A stretch of 64,000 bases of DNA. It comes from Pseudomonas petrae. GTDB taxonomy: Bacteria > Pseudomonadota > Gammaproteobacteria > Pseudomonadales > Pseudomonadaceae. The DNA is taken from NCBI RefSeq assembly GCF_021728295.1, contig NZ_JAKJXE010000004.1:62001-126000 (forward strand), read 5' to 3'. The translations under genes were made by a program, and so were the position numbers. Below the pieces are notes generated by a model that worked only from the letters and a program-made list of their open reading frames with translations, did no database searches and had not been told where the DNA came from. This document shows positions 33,981 to 47,343 of the stretch, piece by piece (position 1 is the stretch's first letter; each line of letters opens with the position of its first letter).

Positions 33981-34078
33981 GCACGTCGGCAGAACTATTC
34001 AGGGTGTTTGGAGCGTGTAGGCGCTTCTTGCGAATCGAGAAGCGGGACGGCGTGTGAGCGAACTGCAGATCCCGAGGA

Positions 34079-34315
34079 TCAATGCAGCACGCGCGGCCCG
34101 TCTTCATCCTTGGTCAATTCGCCTTCGGCCAGACGGCCTGCCATCTGCACACCGACGCTGAGCATCGCCTTGGCGACCTCAACGTGCTGACCCTGCAAGA
34201 ACGCCTTGGCGTCTTCTGAAAAATTCAGGGTGACGAGCGATCCTTCATCTTCAGCGCGGCGCAGTTCGATGCGGCCGTCAGGCAGTTCAACAATTTCCAG
34301 AAACGATGTTGGCAT
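34079..34315 (-). CDS. Small conserved hypothetical protein
   Basis: 78 residues from ATG 34315 (GGAG upstream; a longer frame to 34384 lacks support). The sequence (TSFLEIVELPDGRIELRRAE; LVTLNFSEDAKAFLQGQHVE) suggests a small beta-alpha fold, without signal or membrane segment. It occupies the position between sulA and topA where P. aeruginosa also has a small hypothetical gene. It probably shares a transcript with the next gene upstream on the minus strand, 75 bases away. The function is unknown. Confidence 0.75.
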   Translation of the reverse strand: MPTSFLEIVELPDGRIELRRAEDEGSLVTLNFSEDAKAFLQGQHVEVAKAMLSVGVQMAGRLAEGELTKDEDGPRVLH

Positions 34316-34390
34316 CAGAGCAGTTCTCCACGAAAGGCCGGCATTGTAACAGCCAGATGACTCAGTCCCTAGTCCATCGATCATTCCGGA

Positions 34391-34912
34391 TCAGCACTCG
34401 CTCAGACCTTCTCTGAACCGGATTGCCAGGCTTTTGAGCTGCTGACGCCAGCTTTCCATCTCCTCGCGCGTCAATGCCTGCTCAGGCTCTTCGTCCGATC
34501 CCACTGCGATGATCAGTGGCTGAGTGACGTCACCCTTGGGTTTGCGCGGCGCGCTCGGCGGCATGAACAACGCGTGGTAGGACGCCAGCAGCTGTGCCAG
34601 CCAGGTTTCGCGGTGCTGAGCGAGTTCCACCAATTCACCCATTTCCGGAATGGCGATAGCTTCCAGTACCTTTGGCGACAGCAGGTCCTCGGCACGCGGG
34701 GTGCGGGCCTGTGGCAGTCGGTAGAATCCGGCAATCTCGTGACACAGCCCGAGCAAGGCGCCGTAAAGATGAAAGATCGCCGACTCACGCTCCGCCTGCT
34801 CAAGCCCCTGGGCGTTCATCGCGCGGCTCTCGCTGGCCTTGGCCATCGCTTCCAGTGCCAGGCCTGCGAAGAAGAGCTTCTGGTTGGTGCGGGTATAGAG
34901 TTCGTGAGCCAT
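34391..34912 (-). CDS. Conserved hypothetical protein (DUF6586-like)
   Basis: 173 residues from ATG 34912 with GAGG upstream; the frame extends to 35002 but that extension overlaps the topA terminator. It is mostly helical (AHELYTRTNQKLFFAGLALE; ESAIFHLYGALLGLCHEIAG). It resembles the DUF6586 proteins that pseudomonads carry between sulA and topA; the family name is from memory. No signal peptide or catalytic motif is seen. Confidence 0.8.
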   Translation of the reverse strand: MAHELYTRTNQKLFFAGLALEAMAKASESRAMNAQGLEQAERESAIFHLYGALLGLCHEIAGFYRLPQARTPRAEDLLSPKVLEAIAIPEMGELVELAQHRETWLAQLLASYHALFMPPSAPRKPKGDVTQPLIIAVGSDEEPEQALTREEMESWRQQLKSLAIRFREGLSEC

Positions 34913-34973
34913 AACGGTGGCCTCTGTAGAGATGAGTGAATCGCCAGCCTGCCCGCAGCGGGTTAGCCGCAGA

Positions 34974-35018
34974 CAAAAAAATCCCTCGGAGCGCACGAGC
35001 ACGCCGAGGGATTCTTTT
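34974..35018. terminator. Terminator of topA (bidirectional shape)
   Basis: AATCCCTCGG (from 34979) pairs with CCGAGGGATT (to 35013) around a short loop, with an A run on the left and a T run on the right. In the minus direction it follows the topA stop by about 50 bases. Confidence 0.85.
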
Positions 35019-35062
35019 AACGCAAAGCGGCGGGGCTGACCAGTCGGATCGAGCTCAAACGA

Positions 35063-37666
35063 TTAGCGCTTGTCCTCGACCTTCCACTTGCCGCCGTCGT
35101 AGAACGCACGCCAGCCGGTAGGCTTGCCATCCACTTCGGTCTGCACGTATTGCTCCTTGGACTTGCGGCTGTAGCGGATCACCGCCGGACGACCGTCGGG
35201 GTCCTTCTTCGGTGCGTCACACAGGAAGTGATACTTCGGATCGATCTCGTCCTTGTGCGGCGCAATCTCCATCACCAGCGGTGCACGGGTTTCGCGGTTT
35301 TTCGGGAACTGGCTGGCCGCCAGGAACAACCCCGAAGCACCATCGCGCAGGATGTAGGTGTCGTCGACCTTCTCGCACTTGAGCTCCGGCATCTTCACCG
35401 GGTCCATCTTCGGCGGCGCCGCTTCACCGCTCTTCAGCAGTTTGCGGGTGTTCTTGCAGTTGGTGCAGCCGAAGAACTTGCCGAAACGGCCGGTCTTGAG
35501 CTGCATTTCGCCGCCGCACTTGTCGCACTCGACGCTCGGGCCTTCATAGCCCTTGATGCGGTACGTGCCCTCTTCGATCTCGTAACCCGAGCAATCCGGG
35601 TTGTTGCCGCAGATGTGCAGCTTGTGCTTCTCATCCAGCAGGTACGCATCCATCGCGGTGCTGCAGATGGGGCAGCGATGCTTGCCACGCAATACACGCG
35701 ATTCGGACTCGCCCTCATCGTCGTCGGCAATTTCGTCGCCCGGCGTGAGGTTGACCGTGGCCTTGCAGCGCTCTTTCGGCGGCAGGCTGTAGCCCGAGCA
35801 GCCTAGGAATACGCCGGTGGACGCGGTACGAATCTGCATCGGGCGGCCGCAGACCTTGCACGGGATGTCGGTCATCACCGGCTGGTTGGCGCGCATGCCA
35901 CTGTCGGGCGCTTCGGCCACTTCGAGTTTCTTCTTGAAGTCGCCGTAGAACTCGTCGAGGACGCTCTTCCAGTCGCGCTGACCTTGGGCCACGTCGTCGA
36001 GGTTCTCTTCCATGCCGGCGGTGAAGCCGTAGTCCATAAGGTTCGAGAAGCTTTCGGACAGGCGCTCGGTGACGATATCGCCCATCTTTTCCGAATAGAA
36101 ACGACGGTTGTGCAGGGCCACGTAGCCACGGTCCTGAATCGTCGAAATGATCGCCGCATACGTCGATGGACGACCGATGCCGCGTTTTTCCATTTCCTTG
36201 ACCAGGCTCGCTTCCGAATAACGCGCAGGCGGCTTGGTGAAATGCTGGCTTGGATCGATCTTGATCAGCTTCAGCTTGTCGCCCTGGGCCATGTCCGGCA
36301 GTACGTCGTCATCGCCCGGCTTGCTCATTTGTGGCAGCACGCGGGTGTAGCCGTCGAACTTCAGGATGCGGCCCTTGGCGCGCAGCTCGAAATCGCCAGC
36401 CGCGACGCTGACGGTGGTCGACAGGTATTGTGCAGGCGGCATCTGGCAGGCCACGAACTGGCGCCAGATCAGCTCATACAGACGCTCGGCGTCACGCTCC
36501 ATGCCGGTCAGCTTGCTAGGGTGTGTGTTGACGTCGGAGGGACGAATCGCTTCGTGAGCCTCTTGCGCGCCTTCCTTGCTGCTGTAGACGATCGGCGATT
36601 CCGGCAGGTACTTCTTGCCGAACTCGGTTTCGATGTAGGTGCGGGCCATGGCCACTGCGTCAGCCGACAGGTTGGTCGAGTCCGTACGCATGTAGGTGAT
36701 GTAACCGGCTTCGTACAGACGCTGGGCCATCATCATGGTTTTCTTCACGCCGTAGCCCAGGCGGTTACTCGCGGCCTGTTGCAGCGTGGAAGTGATGAAA
36801 GGTGCCGAAGGCTTGCTGCTGGTCGGTTTGTCTTCACGCTTGCTGATGCTGTAGGCCGAGGCCTTGAGTTTTTCCAGCGCCGCCATGGCGGTCGCTTCGT
36901 TCAGCGGCTTGAAGGCCTCGCCTTTTTCGCGGGCGACTTCAAAGCGTACGTTGGCGCCTTTGGCGGTGCCGAGGTCCGCGTGGATCTCCCAGTACTCTTC
37001 CGGGTTGAACGCGCGGATTTCACGCTCGCGCTCCACCACCAGCTTCACGGCAACGGATTGCACACGGCCGGCCGACAGACCGCGGGCGATCTTCTGCCAC
37101 AGCAGCGGCGACACCATGTAGCCAACGACGCGGTCGAGGAACCGGCGTGCCTGCTGGGCGTTCACGCGGTCAATGTCGAGCTCGCCCGGTTTGGAGAAGG
37201 CTTCCTGGATGGCTTTCTTGGTGATCTCGTTGAAGACCACACGCTTGTAGCGCGAATCGTCGCCACCGATGGCTTCGCGCAGGTGCCAGGCAATGGCTTC
37301 CCCTTCGCGGTCCAAGTCCGTCGCGAGATAGATGGTGTCGGCGTCTTTGGCCAGGCGGCGCAACTCGTCGATCACCTTCTCTTTGCCGGGAAGGATTTCG
37401 TACCTGGCCTTCCAGCCGTGATCCGGATCGACACCCATGCGCGCCACAAGCTGGCGCTTGGCCTTTTCCTTGGGCGACAGCGCAGGCGCTTCGGCCGCGG
37501 TCTTGCCGCGCTTGGCAGCAGGCTCTTTGGAGGCGCTAGCCGAACCGCTGGTGGGCAGGTCTCGGATATGGCCGATACTCGACTTCACCACGTACTGGTT
37601 GCCCAGGTACTTGTTGATGGTCTTGGCCTTAGCCGGGGATTCCACAATGACCAGCGATTTGCCCAT
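35063..37666 (-). CDS. topA: DNA topoisomerase I
   Basis: 867 residues, type IA topoisomerase that relaxes negative supercoils. TOPRIM domain at the start ([40 protein letters not shown] with the DxD acid residues). Active-site Tyr325 lies in [14 protein letters not shown]. Three C-terminal zinc ribbons are visible: [37 protein letters not shown] and [16 protein letters not shown] Lys-rich tail ends the protein. An insert of about 30 residues near residue 45 ([20 protein letters not shown]) is the low-complexity loop common in pseudomonad TopA. The promoter and terminator are both visible. Confidence 0.98.
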   Translation of the reverse strand: MGKSLVIVESPAKAKTINKYLGNQYVVKSSIGHIRDLPTSGSASASKEPAAKRGKTAAEAPALSPKEKAKRQLVARMGVDPDHGWKARYEILPGKEKVIDELRRLAKDADTIYLATDLDREGEAIAWHLREAIGGDDSRYKRVVFNEITKKAIQEAFSKPGELDIDRVNAQQARRFLDRVVGYMVSPLLWQKIARGLSAGRVQSVAVKLVVEREREIRAFNPEEYWEIHADLGTAKGANVRFEVAREKGEAFKPLNEATAMAALEKLKASAYSISKREDKPTSSKPSAPFITSTLQQAASNRLGYGVKKTMMMAQRLYEAGYITYMRTDSTNLSADAVAMARTYIETEFGKKYLPESPIVYSSKEGAQEAHEAIRPSDVNTHPSKLTGMERDAERLYELIWRQFVACQMPPAQYLSTTVSVAAGDFELRAKGRILKFDGYTRVLPQMSKPGDDDVLPDMAQGDKLKLIKIDPSQHFTKPPARYSEASLVKEMEKRGIGRPSTYAAIISTIQDRGYVALHNRRFYSEKMGDIVTERLSESFSNLMDYGFTAGMEENLDDVAQGQRDWKSVLDEFYGDFKKKLEVAEAPDSGMRANQPVMTDIPCKVCGRPMQIRTASTGVFLGCSGYSLPPKERCKATVNLTPGDEIADDDEGESESRVLRGKHRCPICSTAMDAYLLDEKHKLHICGNNPDCSGYEIEEGTYRIKGYEGPSVECDKCGGEMQLKTGRFGKFFGCTNCKNTRKLLKSGEAAPPKMDPVKMPELKCEKVDDTYILRDGASGLFLAASQFPKNRETRAPLVMEIAPHKDEIDPKYHFLCDAPKKDPDGRPAVIRYSRKSKEQYVQTEVDGKPTGWRAFYDGGKWKVEDKR

Positions 37667-37721
37667 GGATCGGAAAATTCCTAATGCGAGAAAAAAGACG
37701 TCAGAGCCGTCGAGGCCCCGC

Positions 37722-37750
37722 TATATATAGTGGCTGAAAGGTGAGGTCAA
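37722..37750 (-). promoter_or_regulatory. Sigma-70 promoter of topA
   Basis: On the minus strand TTGACC (37750-37745) and TATATA (37727-37722) are 17 bases apart, about 55 bases upstream of the topA start codon. Confidence 0.65.
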
Positions 37751-37775
37751 GCAATGGCTGCTGCAAGGCCCCGCT

Positions 37776-38012
37776 TCAGGGCCGGGGAAAAAGATCCGGT
37801 TCGGCCTGAACCAAAGCAAAGCGCGGCACTTGCTCGCCGTCAACCTCAACTGACTGCAGAAACATGCTCAAAGGGCGTACCCACAGGCCGTATTCGCCGT
37901 ACAGCGCTTGATAGCACACCACTTCCTCTTCAGTCTCCGAATGCCGCGCGACACCGAAAACACGGTATTCGGGGCCTTTGTAGTGACGGTAGAGACCTGG
38001 CTGTAGCGGCAT
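37776..38012 (-). CDS. DUF1653 family protein
   Basis: 78 residues from ATG 38012 (GAGGT upstream). The opening PGLYRHYKGPEYRVFGVARH, and then YQALYGEYGLWVRPLSMFLQ, are the signature of DUF1653, a small SH3-like beta protein of unknown function found in many bacteria. It lies between fadA and topA on the same strand, beyond the fadA terminator. No partner is suggested. Confidence 0.88.
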   Translation of the reverse strand: MPLQPGLYRHYKGPEYRVFGVARHSETEEEVVCYQALYGEYGLWVRPLSMFLQSVEVDGEQVPRFALVQAEPDLFPRP

Positions 38013-38066
38013 GCGGGGGACCTCGGGTGTGACAAGAAAAAAAATGGCGAAAATACATTTCCGGAA

Positions 38067-38100
38067 AAAAACAAAAGCCGGGGCACCAGGCCCCGGCTCG
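38067..38100 (-). terminator. Terminator of fadBA
   Basis: On the minus strand AGCCGGGG and CCCCGGCT form the stem, followed by TTTTGTTTTTTT. It begins 15 bases after the fadA stop. Confidence 0.9.
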
Positions 38101-38114
38101 CACACTGACACCGT

Positions 38115-41461
<3,347 letters not shown>

Positions 41462-41769
41462 CAACTGATCTCCACGATATGGAAGCTGAACAATACGCGT
41501 CAGACGCTGAGATCCGGCGCTATGCACGACGTTGCCGTCGAGGCGAAACACCAAACGCCAGTCACCCCGTCGACGCGATTCGAGCGTCTGTCAGAGCATT
41601 CCTACGGCAAACGCTCAATTCATACGCCCGTTTGATTTGGGTGCGGCTACCTTCTGCCATATTCCAGCAATTGTCAATTCAGGAGACAGCGGGCAAAACC
41701 GGCAAATCGCAGGTAAAACGTGCGCCTGATACAAGGCTATTCAGGCGCATGATCGTAGGGGTATGAAAC

Positions 41770-42006
41770 TGAACAAGATGGAGCGTGGAGGCGGGAAGCG
41801 GCTTCACAAGGCAGCATGAAATAAACAGCGGGGCAGCAGACAAATGCACCATTAAGGTCTACATTCAGCGCACTGCGCATCAAGACGGGTCATTAGACTG
41901 CCGTCAGATGAGCGCGATTGACCACGGTCGCGGCATTGCACCGCACCACACATGAATTACGGCCTGCCTGGCCAACCCCGGCCCGATGTTGCTATCGGGC
42001 TTTTTA
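41770..42006 (+). ncRNA. Candidate small RNA ending in an orphan terminator
   Basis: A good intrinsic terminator points rightwards at 41982-42006, yet the nearest plus-strand gene upstream is sulA, 8 kb away and followed only by minus-strand genes. A transcript starting within the preceding 200 bases would be a small RNA. No convincing -10/-35 pair is visible, so the 5' end is a guess. The 573-base gap between fadB and the next gene contains nothing else I can identify. Confidence 0.3.
41982..42006 (+). terminator. Rho-independent terminator without an upstream gene
   Basis: CCCGAT and ATCGGG pair around GTTGCT and are followed by CTTTTTAAT. A second stem (ATGCCCG/CGGGCAT) follows at 42007-42025. 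The T run serves only the plus strand. Confidence 0.75.
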
Positions 42007-42034
42007 ATGCCCGCGATTCGGGCATCGGGACGGG

Positions 42035-42472
42035 TTACGCCAAGGCCTTCAGCACTGCTGCAATGTGCTGCAATACTTCAGGCTCGCCACGCTCGGCCCA
42101 GTACACGGCAATCAGCTGCTTGCCCGCTTCCATCTTGTAGACGTCCGCCGGCAGCGTCTTGAACGGCTCGAGCAGGCGCGGATCTTCACACGGCTCGCGC
42201 CACTGGTTAACCCACACGCCGGGCTCCATCTGCCAGTACACCCAGACATCGGGCGCCCGCGCGGTACGTGGCCGATGATACTGCGGGCACGGACTCGGTG
42301 GCTCGGCGGGCAACCAATGCGGCCACTCCTGAGGGATCAGCTGCATGGCCAGCCCCATTCGCCGCGCCTGCATGCGCATGGCCATTCTGCCGCTCTGCGA
42401 GCGCGAGGGTCGCAGCCAGACCAGCGGACTTAAAACCACCGCAATGATTGACAGGACTATCCACACCGTCAT
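42035..42472 (-). CDS. Membrane-anchored conserved hypothetical protein
   Basis: 145 residues. One N-terminal membrane segment (MTVWIVLSIIAVVLSPLVWL) is followed by a basic stretch and a soluble domain rich in Trp and Pro (LIPQEWPHWLPAEPPSPCPQ; VWVYWQMEPGVWVNQWREPC). Pseudomonads have such a gene next to fadB. I do not recognise a named family. It is divergent from the universal stress gene. Confidence 0.7.
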   Translation of the reverse strand: MTVWIVLSIIAVVLSPLVWLRPSRSQSGRMAMRMQARRMGLAMQLIPQEWPHWLPAEPPSPCPQYHRPRTARAPDVWVYWQMEPGVWVNQWREPCEDPRLLEPFKTLPADVYKMEAGKQLIAVYWAERGEPEVLQHIAAVLKALA

Positions 42473-42582
42473 ATTTGTACGCCCCCCGCGGCTAGCGGCG
42501 GGCGGCGGACCACATCGGCGTGCCAGAGGCGCGTGAAAAGAGCCATAATCAAAACCATCGCAAACCTCAGAAGGAACACCCC

Positions 42583-43029
42583 ATGTCCTATGAACATATC
42601 CTGGTAGCCGTGGACCTCACTGAAGAGTGCGATCCGGTTATCAAAAAAGCCATGGCGCTGGCGTTGGCCGGCCACTCCAAGCTTTCGCTGGTGCACATCG
42701 TCGAACCCATGGCCATGGCCTTCGGTGGCGATGTCCCGATGGATCTGTCGCAGCTGCAGCAACAGCAGTTCGATCAGGCCAAGGAAAAGCTGGAAGCGCT
42801 GAAACGCAAATACCCCGACGTTAAAACCGGCGACAGCCATCTGACCTACGGCCAGCCGCGTCAGGAAATCCACAACCTGGCGAAAGAGCACCACGTTGAT
42901 CTGATCGTTGTCGGCAGCCACGGCCGTCATGGCCTGTCTCTGCTGCTCGGTTCTACCGCCAACGACGTGCTGCACGGCGCGCCGTGTGATGTGCTGGCAG
43001 TGCGCCTGATCAAGCGCCCGGAAAAATAA
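42583..43029 (+). CDS. Universal stress protein (UspA family)
   Basis: 148 residues from ATG 42583, AAGGA 7-11 bases upstream. Usp fold with MSYEHILVAVDLTEECDPVI at the start and the nucleotide-binding glycine motif near the end (VVGSHGRHGLSLLLGSTAND, the G2xG9xGS/T pattern), so it probably binds ATP. Members support survival under starvation or anaerobiosis. It is monocistronic with its own terminator shared with the convergent uup gene. Confidence 0.92.
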   Translation: MSYEHILVAVDLTEECDPVIKKAMALALAGHSKLSLVHIVEPMAMAFGGDVPMDLSQLQQQQFDQAKEKLEALKRKYPDVKTGDSHLTYGQPRQEIHNLAKEHHVDLIVVGSHGRHGLSLLLGSTANDVLHGAPCDVLAVRLIKRPEK

Positions 43030-43042
43030 GCGCGCCCATGCA

Positions 43043-43077
43043 AAAGCCCGGCCCTTGAAAAAGGTCCGGGCTTTTTT
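43043..43077. terminator. Bidirectional terminator between usp and uup
   Basis: AAAAGCCCGG and CCGGGCTTTTTT form the stem around CCCTTGAAAAAGGT, with A and T runs on both sides, between convergent genes. Confidence 0.9.
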
Positions 43078-43095
43078 ATTGCCGCAGGTTACCGA

Positions 43096-45006
43096 TCACT
43101 CGTCCAGCTCGGCCCAACGCTCAAGCAGCCCGTCCAGTTCGCCTTGCAGGCTTTCCAACTGCGCCATCACGGCTGTGGTTTGCTCCGCAGGACGCTGATA
43201 GAAACCGGCCTCGGCCATCTCGGCAGTGAGCGCAGCCATTTGCGCTTCAACGCTGTCAATCTGCGCAGGCAGCGCTTCCAGCTCGCGTTGCAGTTTATAG
43301 CTGAGCTTCTTTTTGGCGACCGGCATTTCTGCCGCCGCGACGGGTGCGGCCTCAACCACGGCAGTGGCCAGCTCGGACTTGCCGGATTTGCTGTCGGTGA
43401 CGCCCAGCAGACGCGGCGAGCCGCCCTGACGAATCCAGTCCTGATAGCCACCGACGAATTCGCGGACCTTGCCCTCGCCTTCGAACACCAGGGTGCTGGT
43501 GACGACGTTGTCGAGGAATGCCCGGTCGTGGCTGACCATCAGCACGGTGCCCTTGAAGGTCAACAGCACTTCTTCAAGCAGCTCGAGGGTCTCGACGTCC
43601 AGATCGTTGGTCGGTTCGTCGAGGACCAGCAGGTTGGCCGGCTTGCTGAACAGTTTGGCGAGCAGCAGACGCGCCCGCTCACCGCCCGACAATGCCTTGA
43701 CCGGCGTCCGCGCCCGCTGCGGGCTGAACAGGAAATCGCCCAGGTAGCTGAGGACATGGCGGCTCTGCCCGTCGATGTCGATGAAGTCGCGGCCTTCGGC
43801 CACGTTGTCGATCACGGTCTTTTCCAGATCGAGCTGGTGACGCAACTGGTCGAAATAGGCGACGTCCAGACGGGTACCGACTTCCACCTTGCCGCTGGTG
43901 GGCTGGAGGTTGTCGAGCATCAGCTTGAGCAGCGTGGTCTTGCCGGTACCGTTGGCGCCGAGCAGACCGATACGGTCTTCGCGCTGCAGGACCATGGAGA
44001 AGTCCTTGATCAACATCGGGCCGCCCGGGTGAGCAAAGCTGACGTTGTCGAGCACCATCACCTGCTTGCCGGATTTGTCTGCCGTGTCGAGCTGGATGTT
44101 GGCCTTGCCGGTGCGTTCGCGACGGTCGCTACGCTCGACGCGCAATGCCTTCAAGGCGCGCACGCGGCCTTCGTTACGGGTACGACGGGCCTTGATGCCC
44201 TGACGGATCCACACTTCTTCCTGGGCCAGACGCTTGTCGAACAGCGCGTTGGCGGTTTCTTCCGCCGAGAGCATGGCTTCCTTGTGCACCAGGAAGCTGG
44301 CGTAGTCGCCGTCCCAGTCGATCAGGCCGCCACGGTCGAGTTCGAGAATGCGCGTAGCGAGGTTTTGCAGGAAGGAACGGTCGTGGGTGATGAACAACAC
44401 CGCGCCCTGGAATTCCTTCAATGCTTCTTCGAGCCAGGCGATGGCGCCGATGTCCAGGTGGTTGGTCGGTTCGTCGAGCATCAGCAGATCAGGCTCGGAG
44501 ACCAGGGCCTGGGCCAGCAACACGCGGCGACGCCAGCCGCCGGACAGTTCGGCGAGGGTCTTGTCGGCCGGCAGTTGCAGACGGCTGAGGGTGCTGTCCA
44601 CCAACTGCTGCAGGCGCCAGCCGTCACGGGCTTCGAGGTCCGACTGCACGTGCATCAGCTTGTCGAGGTCTTCGGCGGTAACGATGTTCTGGCTCAGGTG
44701 GTGATACTGAGCGAGCAGTTCGCCCACGCCATCCAGGCCTTCGGCAACCACGTCGAACACTGTACGGCCGTCAGCGACCGGCAACTCCTGGGGCAGCTCG
44801 CCGATCTTCAGGCCGGGCGCGCGCCAGACATTACCGTCGTCGGGCATCTGAATGCCCTTGACGAGCTTCAACATGCTGGACTTGCCAGTGCCGTTGCGGC
44901 CGATGATGCAGACCCGCTCACCACGGGCGATCTGCCAGGACACCTTGTCCAACAACGGCATGGCGCCGAACGCAAGGGACACATCGCTGAATTTGAGCAG
45001 GGTCAT
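43096..45006 (-). CDS. uup: ABC-F family ATPase Uup
   Basis: 636 residues from ATG 45006 (GGAG upstream). Two soluble ABC cassettes, no membrane segment: Walker A GRNGTGKSS and GANGTGKTT; signatures LSGGWRRRVLLAQAL and LSGGERARLLLAKLF; Walker B LLMLDEPTNHLD and LLVLDEPTNDLD. A C-terminal Uup-type coiled coil follows (SYKLQRELEALPAQIDSVEA to the end). ABC-F proteins act on ribosomes, and Uup also affects transposon excision and branched DNA. The C-terminal coiled coil distinguishes it from EttA and YheS. Adjacent slt agrees with pseudomonad gene order. Confidence 0.93.
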   Translation of the reverse strand: MTLLKFSDVSLAFGAMPLLDKVSWQIARGERVCIIGRNGTGKSSMLKLVKGIQMPDDGNVWRAPGLKIGELPQELPVADGRTVFDVVAEGLDGVGELLAQYHHLSQNIVTAEDLDKLMHVQSDLEARDGWRLQQLVDSTLSRLQLPADKTLAELSGGWRRRVLLAQALVSEPDLLMLDEPTNHLDIGAIAWLEEALKEFQGAVLFITHDRSFLQNLATRILELDRGGLIDWDGDYASFLVHKEAMLSAEETANALFDKRLAQEEVWIRQGIKARRTRNEGRVRALKALRVERSDRRERTGKANIQLDTADKSGKQVMVLDNVSFAHPGGPMLIKDFSMVLQREDRIGLLGANGTGKTTLLKLMLDNLQPTSGKVEVGTRLDVAYFDQLRHQLDLEKTVIDNVAEGRDFIDIDGQSRHVLSYLGDFLFSPQRARTPVKALSGGERARLLLAKLFSKPANLLVLDEPTNDLDVETLELLEEVLLTFKGTVLMVSHDRAFLDNVVTSTLVFEGEGKVREFVGGYQDWIRQGGSPRLLGVTDSKSGKSELATAVVEAAPVAAAEMPVAKKKLSYKLQRELEALPAQIDSVEAQMAALTAEMAEAGFYQRPAEQTTAVMAQLESLQGELDGLLERWAELDE

Positions 45007-45220
45007 GAGCTTCTCCAAAAACCGGGCGCGCATTCTACCTGAGATAACCCGGCAGATGGGCGGCTAATCGATGACAGGACGTCGTCCGGACCCGGTGGCC
45101 GGCCGATTGTAGGCCGGGCTTTGTTTCCATCTATCACGACGGGCGAGGCAGCGCTTCAACCCGCGCGGGCAACAGGCTAAGCTAGCCGCACTTTTCACGA
45201 TGCATCTGCACGGAAGTCTC

Positions 45221-47149
45221 ATGCGCAGTCGTTTCTTCAGCCTTTTGTCCTGCCTGCTTCTGTCGGCCACCGCTGCCCAGTCCGTCCAAGCGGTCGATCT
45301 CACCACCCAACGCCAGTATTACGATGAAGCCAAACGTGCTTTGGCCAAGGGCGACGGCGGCCCTTATCGCACCTATGCCGCCGCGTTGGCGGATTACCCC
45401 CTCGAACCGTATCTGGCCTACGACGAACTCACCGCCCGCCTGAACAGCGCGAGCAACGAGGAAATCGAAAAGTTCTTCGCCGAGCATGGCGACCTGCCGC
45501 AAGCCAACTACATGAAGCTTCGCTGGCTGCGCCTGCTGGCTTCGCGCGGTGACTGGCAGCCTTTCGTCAAGTATTACGACCCCAAGCTGAATTTCGTCGA
45601 GCTTGACTGTTTGTATGGCTCGTATCAGCTCAGCCACAACCAGCGCGCGGAAGGCTATGCCAACGCCGAGAAAACCTGGATGACCGGCAAGACGCTGCCG
45701 GCAGCCTGCGATACATTCTTCACCCAGTGGGCGGTCGAAGGTCAGCTGACCGAGCAGAAACGCTGGCAGCGCGCCAAGCTCGCCGCCCAAGGTCGCAACT
45801 ACGCACTGGCCAATCAACTGGTCAACAGCATGACCACCCTCGCGCCTCAGGGCCGGTTACTGATTGCCGTGGCGCAGAAGCCCGAGATGGTCAACAACCA
45901 GGGTCAGTTCATGCCGGCCGACGAGGCCATGTCCGATGTGGTAGGTCTGGGCCTGCGTCGCCTCGCCAAGCAGGATCCGCAGCGGGCGATGGAGCTGCTC
46001 GACAGTTACGCTCCCGTGCTGCATTTCTCACACGAAGAACAGGTCCAGATCGCCAAGGAAATCGGCCTGACTCTCGCCCGCAGTTATGACGGCCGTGCCC
46101 TTGAGGTCATGACCAAGTACGACCCGGACCTGCGCGACAACACCGTCACCGAATGGCGCCTGCGCCTGTTGCTGCGACTGGGTCGCTGGAGTGACGCGTA
46201 CGAGCTGACCCGCCGCCTGCCGCAAGACCTGGCGACCACGAACCGCTGGCGTTACTGGCAGGCCCGCTCCCTGGAACTGGCCCAGCCCAACAGCCCGCTG
46301 CTGCCGGGGTTGTACAAGGCAGTGGCGAAGGAGCGTGATTTCTATGGCTTCCTTGCCGCCGACCGCACCCAGACGCCGTACATGCTCAACAACAAGCCGC
46401 TGGTGCTGAGTCAGGCGCTCATGACCAAGGTGCGCAACACCCCGGGCGTGCGCCGCGCGCTGGAGTTTTATGATCGCGGGCAGATCGTCGACGGCCGTCG
46501 CGAGTGGTACCACGTTACCCGTCGCTTCAGCCGGGACGAAATGGTTGCCCAGGCCAAGCTGGCCTACGACATGCACTGGTACTTCCCGGCCATCCGCACC
46601 ATCAGTCAGGCGCAATATTGGGACGACCTCGACATCCGCTTCCCGATGGCCCACCGCGACACCCTGGTGCGTGAAGCGCAGGTTCGCGGGCTGCATTCAA
46701 GCTGGGTGTTTGCGATCACGCGACAGGAAAGTGCCTTCATGGACGACGCCCGCTCCGGCGTCGGTGCCGCAGGCTTGATGCAACTGATGCCTGCGACCGC
46801 CAAAGAGACCGCGCGCAAATTCAGCATTCCCCTGGCGTCGCCGGCGCAGGTGCTTGATCCGGACAAGAACATCCAGCTCGGCGCCGCGTACCTGAGCCAG
46901 GTCCATGCGCAGTTCAATGGCAACCGGGTGCTCGCTTCGGCAGCGTATAACGCAGGCCCGGGACGTGTCCGTCAGTGGTTGAGGGGCGCCAATCATCTGG
47001 CCTTCGACGTCTGGGTCGAAAGCATTCCGTTCGACGAGACCCGTCAGTACGTGCAGAACGTGCTGTCGTACGCGGTCATCTACGGCCAGAAGCTCAATTC
47101 ACCGCAGCCGCTGGTGGACTGGCATGAGCGGTTCTTTGATGATTTGTAA
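45221..47149 (+). CDS. slt: Soluble lytic murein transglycosylase
   Basis: 642 residues. A signal peptide (RSRFFSLLSCLLLSATAAQS) ends near VQA. A long superhelical U-domain of helical repeats (about residues 30-450) precedes the catalytic lysozyme-like domain. Catalytic Glu503 is in AITRQESAFMDDARSGVGAA, followed by GLMQLMPATA and AAYNAGPGRVRQWL, the family motifs I-III. It cleaves peptidoglycan to 1,6-anhydro products in the periplasm, which NagZ (also in this window) later processes. ATG 45221 has GGAAG upstream; ATG 45200 is an alternative. Confidence 0.95.
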   Translation: MRSRFFSLLSCLLLSATAAQSVQAVDLTTQRQYYDEAKRALAKGDGGPYRTYAAALADYPLEPYLAYDELTARLNSASNEEIEKFFAEHGDLPQANYMKLRWLRLLASRGDWQPFVKYYDPKLNFVELDCLYGSYQLSHNQRAEGYANAEKTWMTGKTLPAACDTFFTQWAVEGQLTEQKRWQRAKLAAQGRNYALANQLVNSMTTLAPQGRLLIAVAQKPEMVNNQGQFMPADEAMSDVVGLGLRRLAKQDPQRAMELLDSYAPVLHFSHEEQVQIAKEIGLTLARSYDGRALEVMTKYDPDLRDNTVTEWRLRLLLRLGRWSDAYELTRRLPQDLATTNRWRYWQARSLELAQPNSPLLPGLYKAVAKERDFYGFLAADRTQTPYMLNNKPLVLSQALMTKVRNTPGVRRALEFYDRGQIVDGRREWYHVTRRFSRDEMVAQAKLAYDMHWYFPAIRTISQAQYWDDLDIRFPMAHRDTLVREAQVRGLHSSWVFAITRQESAFMDDARSGVGAAGLMQLMPATAKETARKFSIPLASPAQVLDPDKNIQLGAAYLSQVHAQFNGNRVLASAAYNAGPGRVRQWLRGANHLAFDVWVESIPFDETRQYVQNVLSYAVIYGQKLNSPQPLVDWHERFFDDL

Positions 47150-47205
47150 AGGACGGCAGTCGGGCTGCGGTTGCCGGCTCGATTGCATTGGCCAGTCGGG
47201 CCAGA

Positions 47206-47300
47206 TGAACCTGTAGTAGCCGGCTTGCTGGCGAACGCGGTGGGTCAGCAACGGCAGTGTTGTCTGACCCGGCGTATTCGCGGGCAAGCGCGCTCCTACA
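47206..47300. repeat. REP pair (GTAGGAGCCGGCTTGC type), diverged
   Basis: TAGTAGCCGGCTTGCTGGCG near 47213-47232 and a diverged inverse (CGCGGGCAAGCGCGCTCCTA) ending near 47298. Confidence 0.75.
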
Positions 47301-47343
47301 ACGAGTCGGCGTCAAACCTCAAGTCTGGGCTGTATGTCAATCC

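Noticed and set aside
35984..37684. 566-codon frame opposite topA
   Set aside because: Antisense shadow of topA.
41952..42140. 62-codon frame across the orphan terminator
   Set aside because: It runs straight through a strong terminator hairpin and has no ribosome-binding site.
43144..45042. 632-codon frame opposite uup
   Set aside because: Antisense shadow of an ABC-F gene with all its motifs on the minus strand.
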